DNA of 64,000 bases from Andalucia godoyi (lineage: Eukaryota > Discoba > Jakobea > Jakobida > Andaluciidae). Below, in pieces: positions 9,641 to 20,103 of this stretch (position 1 is the first letter of the stretch; every line of letters begins with the position of its first letter). Below the pieces are notes generated by a model that had not been told where the DNA came from, did no database searches, and worked only from the letters and a program-made list of their open reading frames with translations. The translations under genes and the position numbers were made by a program. The stretch is from NCBI GenBank assembly GCA_009859145.1, contig VRVR01000014.1, positions 127,618-191,617 on the forward strand, given 5' to 3'.

Positions 9641-10435
9641 TCACGGCATCCCTGCACCCTTCTTCAGGAATTCAAACACCCAGCAGCCCGGGGGACCGTT
9701 GGAAAACAACGATGTGTTCGCATAGTGGGAAGTTGGGTCAAAGCGTGAGGCCTCGCAAGCAACCGTTTCAAAACCAACCGATTCCCAGATGCTTTGGTAC
9801 TCCTCTCGGCTCCACACGCAAGGCGCAGAGGTGGTTGATAGCCAAGGGTGCTTCATGTAGTACTCTTTGCTGCCTGCAATCGACAGCACCGTTCCACCAG
9901 CGCGTGCCAACTTCCATATCGTGCGCACAGATTCGATGCCAAGAACATGCGTGACCTGAACATCCAGAAGAAAATCAGCGGTTCCCGCATGTTGATCCAT
10001 GAACTCGGTCGAGGATATCATATCTGCACACACGAAGCACAGTCGCACAGTCCGCGGAGGTTGCAGCTGCATGTACTGGTGTTGCCGTTTCTGGGCGCAC
10101 GCAATGGCAGTTGGGCTGATGTCTACACCAACAACTCGTCCGTTCCCGTTCTCGTTCGCATTCGACATGTGCTCTGCCATCCAAGCACAGGAGGCCCCTG
10201 TTCCGCAGCCGACTTCAAGACAAGTCGACAGCCCAGGAATCCGGTGTTGGTTGCGCTTCCACCATGCAATAAGCTGGGACGACGCGCAAAACGAGTCCCA
10301 CGGAGCTCTGCCCTCATTCTGCACATACAAGCTTTCCCACTTTTCCATTTTCCCAGCAAACACAGAACTACAAATCGACGACGATCGACAAGACGGAGAG
10401 CCAATGCCAGCGCGTTTTCCCCTCCAAATGGCCAA
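9641..10435 (-). CDS. Class I SAM-dependent methyltransferase
   Basis: This 264-residue protein is a Rossmann-fold methyltransferase. CLEVGCGTGASCAWMAEHM is motif I (SAM binding), VVGVDISPTAIACAQ is motif II with the acidic ribose-binding residue, and ADFLLDVQVTHVLG corresponds to post I/motif III. The nearest recognisable pattern is small-molecule or thiol methyltransferases that begin WESLYVQNEGRAPWD, but the substrate is not clear. The first 29 residues (MAIWRGKRAG...) are basic and Ser-rich, without acidic residues, and could be a mitochondrial targeting peptide. If they are not used, Met30 at 10348 is the alternative start. Confidence 0.8.
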   Translation of the reverse strand: MAIWRGKRAGIGSPSCRSSSICSSVFAGKMEKWESLYVQNEGRAPWDSFCASSQLIAWWKRNQHRIPGLSTCLEVGCGTGASCAWMAEHMSNANENGNGRVVGVDISPTAIACAQKRQHQYMQLQPPRTVRLCFVCADMISSTEFMDQHAGTADFLLDVQVTHVLGIESVRTIWKLARAGGTVLSIAGSKEYYMKHPWLSTTSAPCVWSREEYQSIWESVGFETVACEASRFDPTSHYANTSLFSNGPPGCWVFEFLKKGAGMP

Positions 10436-10621
10436 TTCCTTTCCTTCGTGTTATTTTTTCCGTCTCTTTCTTTTTTTTCTCTTTTTCTTTAGCGCTTTCC
10501 GGCATCCTTTTGCGTAACCATTTTATTTTATTTTATTTTATTATAATTTATTTTACAAAAATTAAATTTTTAAATATCCTTCGGCGATTATCGTGAAGAG
10601 CACTCGTGGCATTCCCGCAGA
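10436..10621. promoter_or_regulatory. Divergent promoter, T-rich
   Basis: This short spacer lies between the methyltransferase and PQ-loop genes. It is dominated by polypyrimidine (10450-10495) and a TTTTA repeat (about 10522-10557). No defined site is recognisable. Confidence 0.4.
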
Positions 10622-11398
10622 ATGACTCTTCTTTTGGATTTGGGCATTATTTTTGGTCCCGTGTTTGGCTATGTGTCGCAATATAAGGACATTTCGCGTG
10701 CACGGACAGCAGAAGGGTTCTCATCTCTTGTGTCGTTCATCTTGCTTTCAAGCAACATTCTTCGTGTGTTTTTCTGGTTTGGAAAGAGGTTTGAACTTGC
10801 GTTGCTTTTTCAGTCCATCGTGATGATCGTTGCGCAGATGGTTCTTGTGGAACTGATTTGCAGATTTCCGACCTCGATGATGCGTGGCCATCGATTCACA
10901 GACTTTAATGCAATTCACTTTTGGTCATGGGAAGATTTCAATTCGTATGTTTCTTTCGTTGGTGCGTTTTCTGCAATCGTTGGGTTTTCAACAGTGATGT
11001 TTGGTTCGTTTGAATGGTATATTGAGTTCATTGGATTCGCTGCGTTGTTGTCCGAAGCAACGTTGGGAATTCCCCAGATGCTGCACAACCTCCGACACCG
11101 CTCCACTGCCGGTCTGAGCAAAACCCTAATTATCACATGGGTGGCCGGCGACTCCTTCAAGACCTTCTATTTCGTGCTCAACGGCGCCCCTTTCCAATTC
11201 CTGCTTTGTGGAATCATCCAGCTCGTCGTGGATGCGATTATCATGTTCCAATTTTACGCTTACTCGGGAAGCAGCAGCACAGACGGCTCATCTGCGAATG
11301 CGTCTTTGTCTTTGTCTTTGTCTTCGTCTTCGTCTTCGTCGTCTTCGGGCTTGTCTATCAATGCGGAGTCATCCAGTGATCACGCAAAGGTAAAGTAG
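10622..11398 (+). CDS. SLC66A2: PQ-loop membrane protein, SLC66A2/PQLC1-like
   Basis: The 258-residue polytopic protein resembles PQ-loop repeat protein 1 (SLC66A2). The first loop reads GYVSQYKDISR...GFSSLVSF, with S-Q instead of P-Q. The second reads LGIPQMLHNLRHRSTAGLSK, with the canonical PQ, about 145 residues later. About seven hydrophobic segments fit the family topology. Relatives sit in the endosomal/Golgi membrane, and PQLC1 is linked to phospholipid-flippase regulation, so transport itself is not certain here. The last 40 residues are a serine-rich tail encoded by a TCTTTG/TCTTCG hexamer repeat, which is probably variable in length. Confidence 0.82.
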   Translation: MTLLLDLGIIFGPVFGYVSQYKDISRARTAEGFSSLVSFILLSSNILRVFFWFGKRFELALLFQSIVMIVAQMVLVELICRFPTSMMRGHRFTDFNAIHFWSWEDFNSYVSFVGAFSAIVGFSTVMFGSFEWYIEFIGFAALLSEATLGIPQMLHNLRHRSTAGLSKTLIITWVAGDSFKTFYFVLNGAPFQFLLCGIIQLVVDAIIMFQFYAYSGSSSTDGSSANASLSLSLSSSSSSSSSGLSINAESSSDHAKVK

Positions 11399-11740
11399 TC
11401 TTCTTCCAGCTGGCAGCCAGATCGCTTGCTTCTTTCTTTTTTCCGCATCTGTTTTCTTGTGGCTTCCCTCAGTATTTTGGATAGTGTTTACTCACTCTGT
11501 GTTATTATTCCTGATTTTTATAACATATATGTATATATATGTTATGTGTTATATATGTATTTTATTAGTGCTGATCTTGCTTGCTAGGAATAAGAAGAAC
11601 CGTCCTCCGTTCATGCTTGTGGGTCGTGAAGTTTCTGTATGAGAGATTTTGCTTCTAGCGTTTCAAAAACAGGATTCAGAAAGAAAGAAAAAAGAAGAGT
11701 GAAGTGGAGCAAGAGCATGGTGCAGTTTGAGCAGTGCGAT
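11399..11740. other. Intergenic region between convergent genes
   Basis: These 342 bases hold the 3' ends of the PQ-loop and UTP3 genes. They contain an ATAT-rich stretch with repeated TATATGTTAT (about 11520-11560). There is no gene and no recognisable RNA. Confidence 0.4.
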
Positions 11741-13973
11741 TTACTTGGCAGAGAGGGAGATCGAACGAGAGAGATTTTTTTTGATGCCGCCAGTTTCTCC
11801 TCCGTAGAGATTGGACTTTTCTCGCATCGGTCGAACCTGGGACTTGTGCTTCTTGACCGCATCATCGAACTTGCGGCGCAGCTTGACGCGAGGGTTTCGG
11901 TCTTCTTTCTTCCTATACGCAGTCAGTCCGCGATTCTTGATCATTTGTTGAGAAGCATGGCGCTTTCCCTCATCAGTGTCGACAACATCGACGGTGGCGG
12001 GATTCAAATAAACTTGTCGGTTCGAAAGTACCTTTGTGAGCGTCGCGTCCTGTTTGGCCTTCTTGTGCGCTCGCGAGGATTCTGCAGCCTGTGCATACAG
12101 ATCGTTATCCTCGCCCTCTTCTGCAAACAAGTCATCCTCATTCTGAAGACCAACGACATCGCTCTCGTCATCGCCATTCCCACCTCGCGTTCTCTTGCGA
12201 GTCTGATACTCGACGATCCGCTGAATTGCCTCTCGGTCACGCGCAGGCGCCTCTTCTTCCAAGTCCTTTCGAATCCTGGATTTCTTGTCCCCTTCATCGA
12301 CGGCTTTCATGGCGTTTCGCAACTTCTGTGAAGGAGTGCCTGCTGTCTTCTCCTCACCGAAATCTTCGAGGTCTTCCAAATCTGATCTTCTGGATTTCGG
12401 TCCGCCCCTGCGAGCGTCCGCAGAAATCGCGGGTTTTCCCTTCGAAATCGTCTTTTTGGTGAAATGGAATTCTTCTTCCGCTTCTTCCTGTTCACTCGCC
12501 ATATCCACTCCCACCCCCGAGTCAGCACCGTCTTCTCCATTGTCCAGTTCGTCTTCCTCAACGAGATGGTGCTTTCCCCCCTGCTTCCCCATCTTTCGGC
12601 GAAGCATGATATCATACTGGTTCTCCGAGATGGCGGTCCCCTTCGCTGACCATTTCTTCGAGATTTGAGCAGGCTCCTCTTGCTCCTCACCGTCGTTCGC
12701 ATCCACAGCTGATCCATCGTCGTCCGTTTCCATGCTGTTCTTCAGCATTTTGACAAGCTTTCTGTCCACAACTCCGCTCATCTTGTCGAGCTTGTCCACA
12801 AGCGCCTTGCTTTGTAGCAACTGAGCATTCACAGGATGGTCCTTAACGGAAACTCCGTCAGCCTTCATCAGCAAATAAAACGACAAGGATAAACAGTAGG
12901 AAAGTGTAACATGCCGTTTCATCTCCAGAAACGGGACAACAGCAGCCTGCGCAGCCTTGATGGACTTCGCAGCGCGCAACACCTCGTCCATCTCCCCATG
13001 CACTGACTCCATCCTGCTGTGAATTTCCTTGATCATAGTCTCAACTTCCGGAGATGTTTTTCGGAGCAGCTTCAGCTTTTCATCCTTTGAAAGTTTCTGC
13101 AGATTCTTTTCAATTCTCTCAACCCGATCCACCGATTCAAATTCCATTTCCTCACTGTCTGCCTCCATATCCGCTTGCTTTGCATTTTTCTTTGACTTCA
13201 CTGATTTGGAAGCAGCGGAGTCCGTCAAAGCAGAGCCTAGAAAGTCTTCATCCTTCAACTCTCTCGCTTGCTTTTGCCGAAGCTTCTGCACCTCTTTTTC
13301 TTCTTCATAAGCTTGCTCTTCGTCCGACCCGTCTGCATAGTCGTCTCCATCGTAGTAATCGTGCTTCTTTCCGCTCCACATTGCCATTTCATCTTCTTCG
13401 ACGGCATCTGCATGTTTCTTGCCGAGCTTCCTTGAGCCTGTCCCGTCTTCTCCGTCGTCCTCCTCCGACTCGTCATGCCGCGCACTGACTGCAGCAAGTG
13501 CTAACTTCCTCTTTAGCCCAAACGGAATCTCTTCTCTTTGACTCAGCACAGCTGCAGAAGCAGATGATTTGGGCTTTCGTTGTGTCTTGGACGATTTCAG
13601 CCGGTTTTCGTCGCCAGGAAACGGAACAGACCCACGAATTTCGTATCCATCTTCCACGTCCAGGTGGTGATCGCCCTCGTCTTGAGCCGTGTGAATTTTG
13701 CTCAGCAACACCTTGTCACGATTCTCGGAAACTGCAGTCAAGAATACATTGCAATTTGCAACAAGTGAAAAGAAAATACTCATAATAATAATAACATAAG
13801 CAAACTAAACACCGGGATCGGAAAAATAAAACGCAAGCCCTCCCCCCCAGGGAGAAAAACTGATGACAAAAAACCATACAATCATCAACGTCATTGTTGT
13901 ATTGAGAGAGATCTTCTTCCTGGATCTGCACAGCGGGTTTTCTGGAACGTCCAGACTTTGACTTTGGTGCCAT
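11741..13973 (-). CDS. UTP3: UTP3/SAS10 nucleolar processome protein (two exons)
   Basis: This is a component of the small-subunit processome for 18S rRNA maturation in the nucleolus. I read it as join(13973..13880, 13731..11741) on the minus strand, 694 residues. Exon 1 encodes MAPKSKSGRSRK...QYNNDVDD. Splicing at T^GTATGG and TGCAG^TTT gives DDFSENRDKVLLSK, the conserved start region of SAS10 proteins, which a continuous frame from 13783 would miss. The middle is highly acidic and Lys-rich. LSKDEKLKLLRKTSPEVE marks the SAS10/LCP5-type region. The C-terminus (RKKEDRNPRVKLRRKFDDAV...SNLYGGETGGIKKN) is the diagnostic SAS10 C-terminal domain. Confidence 0.9.
13732..13879 (-). other. Spliceosomal intron in UTP3 (148 nt)
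   Basis: On the minus strand the intron begins GTATGG and ends TTGACTGCAG. It contains in-frame disruption and joins the codons for DD-F-SENRDK in phase 1. It is supported by family conservation across the junction, not by transcript data. Confidence 0.8.
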
Positions 13974-14390
13974 TCTAGAATGCTACACTGAACAACAGGT
14001 TCTCTATCTATCTATCTACCTATCTCCCTCTGGGTGTGCGTAAGAGAAACAAAAACAGAAACAGAAAAGGCGCTATACACAGCACGAAGTGGAAATATCA
14101 AATAAAAGTAGAAACCAATAAAACAAAACCAAACGAAAACTAAACTAAATCAAAAAACCCGAAAAACGGTGTTTCGGGAAAGCATTGGAAAACCAAAACC
14201 GTCAAGTTTTGAAAAAGATTCGCCCATGTTTTTTTGGAGACTCGGGGATTTTGTGCTGTTGCATCAAGTGATGGAACCGGATGTCGGAAGTTCCGGGGAG
14301 TCGTGCATCAACCTCTTTTTTTAACAGACGTAGAGGGCGAGATGGGCAGTTGTTGGGCGAAGTTTCAACAGCGATTGCTGCTCATGTAGC
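13974..14390. other. UTP3 upstream region
   Basis: This intergenic stretch has a short TATC repeat (about 14002-14024) and an A-rich segment. I see no gene. It leads into the Fanzor-type relic that starts at about 14427. Confidence 0.4.
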
Positions 14391-14426
14391 ACACGAGTTC
14401 AGGGATTTGCCAGGTTAGGTCCCCGG

Positions 14427-14692
14427 TTAGATCCCCGGGCAGGTCGCGATCGTCGCGGCAGAATACACTTCCAAGGCATGTAGTCTGTGCGGTGACATGC
14501 CTCACCCGTCACTCGGTTGGATACAAGACTGTTCACGCGTCCATGGTGTACGTAACCTCTATCTGAGAAACGCCAAAGTGCGTGCTTGAGGCTTGTCCCC
14601 CTCCTTCCCGGTATTGCAGCGCAGTCCGGATTGCAACATGATGTATGCATTGTTAGCCATGGCTATGGATAATTAGTGCACAATGTAGGCAG
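14427..14692 (+). pseudogene. Fanzor/TnpB-like C-terminal relic with right end (copy C)
   Basis: The frame starting with GAA at 14461 reads EYTSKACSLCG, the first half of the zinc finger of TnpB/Fanzor nucleases (family pattern E..TSK.CS.CG). The preceding codons read VAIVAA. It continues to QDCSRVHGVRNLYLRNA, which aligns with the second CxxC plus the RuvC-III DRDxNGARNIYLRNA block. Here the second Cys pair and the catalytic Asp-Arg-Asp are lost. Stop codons lie just upstream and no N-terminal part is found, so this is a dead fragment. The non-coding tail to GCACAATGTAGGCAG (14678-14692) matches the right ends of the other copies. Confidence 0.65.
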
Positions 14693-15055
14693 GTCCCACT
14701 GATGGGGAACAGCACAGCGACCGCCAGACAGCAACATGCGTGCCACCAGTGGCTCCAGTCCGGCCCGGCCAAAGCATCAAATCAATGAATTCGACGCGCA
14801 TTTACGAATTAGGATGTGGTAGCACAAAACAAGAAGCGCAAAACTGCCGATGCTCGGCATCCAGTCGCACAACACAAGCGTCAAGCAATGTTACTTTTTC
14901 TTTTTCTTCGAATCTTTATCTATGACGAGTAAAACAAACGGCAAACGGTAAGGCAAAACAAACAGTCAATCGACAAAACAAACGGCACCAAGAAGGACAA
15001 TCAACGAAAACGATCTCGATTCAGAAAAAAAAAATCGATCCTCCTTTTTTTGTTC
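14693..15055. other. Intergenic region after relic
   Basis: This stretch is A-rich, with repeated AAACAAACGGC-like runs (about 14930-14990). It is the 3' flank of ALDH7A1. I see no gene in it. Confidence 0.4.
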
Positions 15056-16591
15056 TTAAACGTCAAACTTCACTCCCTGAGCAAGGGGCATTACGTTTCC
15101 GTAGTTGATTGTGCAAGTCATTCTGCGCATGTACTGCTTCCACGAATCGGAGCCCGATTCACGTCCACCGCCAGTTTCCTTTTCACCGCCAAACGCAAGT
15201 CCGATTTCAGCGCCATTGGTGGGAACGTTGACATTGACAATACCGCAGTCCGAGCCATTGGGTCCGAACCACTTGAAGACGTTTCTCATATCACGAGTCA
15301 TGAGGGACGAGGAAAGGCCCTGTGGAACGGAGTTGTTCATCTTGATGGCCTCGTCGACTCCAGTGCACTTGAGAACGTACAAGATAGGAACAAAGAGCTC
15401 CTCCTTGACAATTTCTGCTTTCGAGTCAATTTCGACAATCGTAGGCTCCACGAAGAATCCTGCCTTTCCTTCCATTCGCTTACCTCCAGTGAGAATGCGT
15501 CCTCCTTGCTTCTTGATCTCGGCGATTCCGTCTTCGTACTCCTTGATGGCAGCCGCAGTGTGCAGAGGTCCAACCAACACTCCCTCTTCGAGCGGAGATC
15601 CAGCAGGAATGGACTTGTATGCCTTGAGAAGTCCCTGGACAACTTGGTCGTAGACGTTCTCGTGGATGATGAGTCTGCGAAGCGTGGTGCATCGTTGTCC
15701 TGCGGTCCCGACCGCGGCAAACAACGCCGACCGCACAACCAAGCTGACGTCAACATCGTCCATCACAATCATTGCATTGTTTCCACCAAGTTCGAGAATG
15801 GTACGTCCAAAACGGCGATGCACCACCTCTGCAATACGACGTCCAATGGAAGTCGATCCCGTGAAGGAAACCAGCTTGAGGCGAGCATCGGCGATCAGCT
15901 TCTCTCCAACAACACGAGCAGCACCCTGGCACAAGCAGGAAATAGCGCCTGGAAGCCCATTGCGCTCCAACACCGCAGCAACAATCTTTTGTGTGGCGAT
16001 CGCAACCAGCGAAGTTGAGGATGCACCCTTCCAAATATGCACGTTTCCGCACACCATCGAAATTGCACAGTTCCACCCAAAGACAGCACACGGGAAATTG
16101 AACGCAGAGATGATTCCGATAAGTCCAAGAGGCTGCCAAACCTCCATCATAAAGTGCTCACGGCGCTCCGAAGGTGCGGTCATTCCTCCAATCTGGCGAG
16201 ACAAGCCCACCGCGTAGTCGCAAATGTCCACAAACTCCTGAACCTCCCCAAGACCCTCCGATTTGATCTTTCCCATCTCCAGCGAAACAAGCAGCCCAAG
16301 TGCGGCCTTCTTGTGGCGCAGCTCCTCACCAATCTGGCGCACAATCTCCCCACGAATAGGCGCAGGTGTGTTCGCCCAAACAGGCGCCGCAGCTTCCATT
16401 GCAGTCAAGCAAGACTCGTACTCCTCCGCAGTTGCTCCACGGATGCGTGCAATAGGAAGACCAGTCGCCGGGTTCACGGAAGTAATGACATCTCCAGAAC
16501 CAACCCAGCTGCCATTATAGCAGCCCAGATTGTCCTCGGCAAGACCAAGCTCCGAAAGGAACGGGAAGTCGCGGAACGTAAGATTCGACAT
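15056..16591 (-). CDS. ALDH7A1: Antiquitin-type aldehyde dehydrogenase (ALDH7A1)
   Basis: This 511-residue NAD-dependent aldehyde dehydrogenase is of the ALDH7/antiquitin type, which oxidises alpha-aminoadipic semialdehyde in lysine breakdown and also acts on betaine and lipid aldehydes. Landmarks are [13 protein letters not shown] (residues 162-174), the NAD-binding [11 protein letters not shown] (243-253), the general base Glu267 in ILELGGNNA, and the catalytic Cys301 in [10 protein letters not shown]. The motif [19 protein letters not shown] near the C-terminus is characteristic of antiquitins. Length and motif spacing are normal for the family. There is no obvious mitochondrial presequence, so a cytosolic form is likely. 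Confidence 0.95.
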   Translation of the reverse strand: MSNLTFRDFPFLSELGLAEDNLGCYNGSWVGSGDVITSVNPATGLPIARIRGATAEEYESCLTAMEAAAPVWANTPAPIRGEIVRQIGEELRHKKAALGLLVSLEMGKIKSEGLGEVQEFVDICDYAVGLSRQIGGMTAPSERREHFMMEVWQPLGLIGIISAFNFPCAVFGWNCAISMVCGNVHIWKGASSTSLVAIATQKIVAAVLERNGLPGAISCLCQGAARVVGEKLIADARLKLVSFTGSTSIGRRIAEVVHRRFGRTILELGGNNAMIVMDDVDVSLVVRSALFAAVGTAGQRCTTLRRLIIHENVYDQVVQGLLKAYKSIPAGSPLEEGVLVGPLHTAAAIKEYEDGIAEIKKQGGRILTGGKRMEGKAGFFVEPTIVEIDSKAEIVKEELFVPILYVLKCTGVDEAIKMNNSVPQGLSSSLMTRDMRNVFKWFGPNGSDCGIVNVNVPTNGAEIGLAFGGEKETGGGRESGSDSWKQYMRRMTCTINYGNVMPLAQGVKFDV

Positions 16592-17150
16592 TTCTTTTTT
16601 TTTCCTTTTTCTTTCTTAAAAGCTGAAAACGCTGCGCTGGTGGCGACGGAAAAAGGTGAGCGGAAGAAAAAACAGAAGATGTCCTTACTAATAGAAAGAG
16701 TGAGAAAATCCTAAAGTACGAAAACAAAAGAGACAAGGGGAATGAAAGAGCGTATCAGCGTTATTTATATGCACGGAGGCTCGCTTTCAAGTCTTTTTTC
16801 TTTCTCCCTTCGTCAGCAGCGATTGAGACTTGAGAGTTCTCAAAATCGCAATGAGGGGCAGATCTACGGTGAGTGACGCAGTTTCGACTTTGGGGCTATC
16901 GTTTTTGGGGACTTCTCTGTCTCATTTTCGATTCCACATTTGATCACAACGGGCACACACACACACACACATATATATACGCTAATCTGTAGGGTATCTG
17001 GAATTCTGCATACAGAAGCCTGCATATTGTCCTTGCACGTATCGAGTAACTTAGAAAGCATTAAGTTGGGGGGCATTTGTTTCCTTTTTTAAAGAGGGTG
17101 TGGGGCGTTTTTTTGTTTGTTGATCGATTGTATCTAGTCGGTGGGAGCGC
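16592..17150. promoter_or_regulatory. Divergent promoter region
   Basis: These 559 bases lie between ALDH7A1 and the unrecognised Ser-rich protein gene. There is a polypyrimidine leader just before the ALDH7A1 start, a CA/TA dinucleotide repeat at about 16951-16979, and a T-rich block before 17151. No gene is visible. Confidence 0.4.
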
Positions 17151-19127
17151 ATGGAACCTAAATCACGGCTTCATGATTCCAAACTTCATGAGATCTTGAC
17201 GCTGATTGCACTGTCCGACAACACAGCGCATCTACTATCCGAATTTGACGATTCGTTGAATGTGTTCTTTTCCTCTTCCTCATCACCATCATCACCATCA
17301 TCACCGCCATTGCCATCTTCGCCGAACGCTGCTTCAAAATCGGCAAATCTGAGCGAGAAGAAAAGATCTGCAGAGGAAAGAAAGAACTCATTGGATTCCG
17401 CATCGTCATCCGCAGTGTCTTCAGCCTCGAGTGACCAGAAGGTCCAAGTGATTGTTATTGGAAATGGAAACCACGATGAGCGTCATGCTCGAGACACGTC
17501 ATTGACTGCAACAGACGTCGTGTTTCGGGAGGGAGATGATGCATCCGAGTCTGGTGAAAGCCCTGTTGGATCATCGCGAGAGGGGGATTGGGACGGCACA
17601 GACTCGATGCGGTCGTTTGCTTTTGAAGTGGATCCTGAAGCCGTGTTTCCGTTTCCTTCATTAATGGATGTTGCTGAGCAGCGCGATGAAACAGGACTGG
17701 CGCAGAAAACGTCAAAAGGACAAGGTCATTTGCAGGAGACGTTTGCGTTTGCGTTTCGAACATACGAGGATGAACTGGTGCTGTACAACGAAGAACAAAT
17801 GGCGCAGCTGGCAATTTCCGTTTCGATTCAGTTGAAGGATGCTGCTGCGAGGAATGTTTCCGCGATACTAATTGACAGGTTCGCTTCCCGAGTTTCTTGT
17901 ACGTGGACGCTCAATCACCGATTTCGCACTGTGTATGATCAAGTCCGCGCGACCCTTCCATTGGACTTAGGAGAGGCGAAGTTGTTGGATGAGGAGCCGC
18001 GCAGTGGAAGCGCTGACAATGCAGTTTTCGCTGAATGGAGAATTGCAGGCAAGGCAGCAGACTATGACGCAGACTATGAAGCGGATGTGCCACCAAAAGA
18101 TGCAAGAGTCTCGGGATTGTACTTTCACCGGCCGCTGTGCGGTGAACATGAAAAGACGGTTCATGTGGAAGATTCGTTTGCGGCCGCTGCTGCGTCTGCG
18201 CCTCCACCCGACGCAACTCGTCGGCTTGTGTACAGCATTCTGTCGGAAATCCAAAAGCTCAAGTCGATGCGCAGCACATTTGATGAGCACAAGCTCTTGG
18301 CGTTGGTTGGCGACTTGTTTGACGCGGAAGAAATCGATGCGCAGGGATGCGTCTCGCTGCTGCGCGCGGTGTGCCCGGATTTTGCAGACCATTTCCAGCG
18401 TCGTTCTTCCTTAATGACAGGCCACGATACAATCGCAAGACCTCCTGTCAAAGGCTATGCAAAATCTGCGGTGCAGAGTGATCTGCATGGTCATCATGTT
18501 AAATCGCAATCCTTTTCATCCATCCATCGGCACCCTGCTGTTGTAGCAAGTCCAGGAGCAGCGTCCGCGTGGGCGTCGCCACTACCTCTGATGCCGGGTC
18601 CTGGACATCATGGCTCAAAGAGTCACCAACTCGGACATCACCATTCTTTGCGCCGGCCGACTGAGCATGAATCCTTGCTTCTTGCTTTGGACGATCTCGG
18701 GAGCCTGGACCGCCACAGTTGTCAAGCGGTTGTTGACCAGGTTTCTGCATGGATGTCAGCGCGGGATCGTCTTCCTACTGGCATGTCTGCCGATTTCATG
18801 CGGTCTCTTTCCATTCTGTCGATTGCTCTGAAAAGGGGGCCTGGAGTATCCGCACACGAACTGGTGCACAGTCTTGTGAGTTCGTTTCCTGCATTGTACA
18901 CAAATGTTCGCAACGTCACCTTGCTCATCCTGATGTCCAGGCTTTTTGGGCTACGATGGTATGCGGCACTGACGTTCTGCTTCCTTGCAAATATTAGAGA
19001 GATTTGGACGTATCCAGCCGACGGGACGTGCAAGAAGAAGCAAGCAGTGACGAGTTTGCACACATTCAAGCTGACTCGATCCAGTTTTGACGACTGCTGC
19101 TTCCTTCTTCAGGCATCGCTTCCGTAG
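17151..19127 (+). CDS. Unrecognised Ser-rich protein
   Basis: I do not recognise the family of this 658-residue protein. The N-terminal 130 residues are low-complexity Ser/Pro, with a CATCAC/TCATCA repeat encoding SSPSSP. The middle holds acidic disordered sequence and one more ordered segment (about 200-330, including FAFRTYEDELVLYNEEQMAQL). Helical stretches near 360-420 (VYSILSEIQKLKSMRSTFDEHKLLALVGDLFD) and 500-580 (HSCQAVVDQVSAWMSARD) look like folded modules. His-rich sequence lies between them. There are no signal peptide, TM or catalytic motifs. The gene is divergent from ALDH7A1 and converges on CMSS1 with 112 bases between stops. The last 60 residues are atypically Cys- and aromatic-rich, so an unrecognised intron or frameshift near the 3' end is possible. 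Confidence 0.6.
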   Translation: MEPKSRLHDSKLHEILTLIALSDNTAHLLSEFDDSLNVFFSSSSSPSSPSSPPLPSSPNAASKSANLSEKKRSAEERKNSLDSASSSAVSSASSDQKVQVIVIGNGNHDERHARDTSLTATDVVFREGDDASESGESPVGSSREGDWDGTDSMRSFAFEVDPEAVFPFPSLMDVAEQRDETGLAQKTSKGQGHLQETFAFAFRTYEDELVLYNEEQMAQLAISVSIQLKDAAARNVSAILIDRFASRVSCTWTLNHRFRTVYDQVRATLPLDLGEAKLLDEEPRSGSADNAVFAEWRIAGKAADYDADYEADVPPKDARVSGLYFHRPLCGEHEKTVHVEDSFAAAAASAPPPDATRRLVYSILSEIQKLKSMRSTFDEHKLLALVGDLFDAEEIDAQGCVSLLRAVCPDFADHFQRRSSLMTGHDTIARPPVKGYAKSAVQSDLHGHHVKSQSFSSIHRHPAVVASPGAASAWASPLPLMPGPGHHGSKSHQLGHHHSLRRPTEHESLLLALDDLGSLDRHSCQAVVDQVSAWMSARDRLPTGMSADFMRSLSILSIALKRGPGVSAHELVHSLVSSFPALYTNVRNVTLLILMSRLFGLRWYAALTFCFLANIREIWTYPADGTCKKKQAVTSLHTFKLTRSSFDDCCFLLQASLP

Positions 19128-19239
19128 TCATCCACACCGTCTTGTTCATCATCGATCCGCACATCTTTGGCATACATCAATTCATGTCTAATAAAAATGT
19201 ACACTGCAACCCCAGCAACGAGCTATTTTAACCAAAGAT

Positions 19240-20103
19240 TTAATAATTCCTGCGACCGTTTCCTGGTGGGCCAACCGGCGGAGTCTGCCGTTTCTTCTTT
19301 TGGTTTCTCCACCGCTCTTCCTCGGCATCTTCCGGCTCCAGCTGCTGCACCTCGACGCGGTGTTTCTGAGTTGGTGCGACATGTTCTACCGGTTCTTGAT
19401 AGACACCCTGGAAGGCGGAAATGATGGAGTCCGCACCATACTCATGCATCAGCAGAACCGCGTCCTTCTGAGTATCATTGTTTGTCAGTACACACATGTT
19501 CTTCACGTCCGGCTCAACGTCAAAGATCAATTGCGACACTTTCTCGGGCATCAATGCTCCCATACGATACAGCTGCAGAATCCTGCTGGGAGTTCCTACT
19601 CCAAGACCAACATCCTTGGTCTTTAAGAACTGCGCTTGTTCCTCGGCCTTCAAATGCCGTGCAAACAGCTTCGCCACCACCCTTTCTTCGGATTTTGAGA
19701 CCATCTTGATGATTTCGAGTGCGCGAAGTGCAGAATGTGTGATGATAAGGATGATGTGTGGCGCCGGAGGTGACTGTGGTGCCGTTTTCAACATCACCGG
19801 TGTCGAAAGCTTCAGATCGTGGATGTCATCGGCCGACACCGTAGCATTCTTTCCTGTGCACAGAACGTCCGTCATGAGCTTCTTGAGCGAATTTCCAAAC
19901 TGTTCGTCCTCGAGCAAATCAAACCGAGTCACAGAGATTTTCAGCCCGTTCTTTTTTGCACTGTCGCGGCTCTTGTGACGGTCGTCGCTATTGTCATGGT
20001 TCTTCTTTTTCTTCATCTTCCCTACCGCGAAATGCGAATCATCTCCAGATGCAAGAACTGTCGTTGGCTCGAAATCTGCAATTCGCTCTCTCTTTCTCTC
20101 CAT
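19240..20103 (-). CDS. CMSS1: CMSS1/Cms1-like ribosome biogenesis protein
   Basis: The 287-residue protein fits Cms1/CMSS1, a helicase-like protein without ATPase motifs that associates with the small-subunit processome. The N-terminus is Lys-rich (KMKKKKNHDNSDDRHKSRD). The core contains HIILIITHSALRALEIIK, followed by KLFARHLKAEEQAQFL and VGLGVGTPSRILQLYRMGAL. The last of these corresponds to the GTP.R motif left over from a DEAD-box fold. LIFDVEPDVKNMCVLTNNDT occupies the Walker B-like position. The length is typical of the family. It is one of three ribosome-assembly genes in this window. Confidence 0.82.
   Translation of the reverse strand: MERKRERIADFEPTTVLASGDDSHFAVGKMKKKKNHDNSDDRHKSRDSAKKNGLKISVTRFDLLEDEQFGNSLKKLMTDVLCTGKNATVSADDIHDLKLSTPVMLKTAPQSPPAPHIILIITHSALRALEIIKMVSKSEERVVAKLFARHLKAEEQAQFLKTKDVGLGVGTPSRILQLYRMGALMPEKVSQLIFDVEPDVKNMCVLTNNDTQKDAVLLMHEYGADSIISAFQGVYQEPVEHVAPTQKHRVEVQQLEPEDAEEERWRNQKKKRQTPPVGPPGNGRRNY

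Noticed and set aside
18959-18997. 39-base GTATGC...ATTAG intron in the Ser-rich protein
   Set aside because: It is much shorter than the two supported introns, it is a multiple of three, and no family alignment is available to test it.
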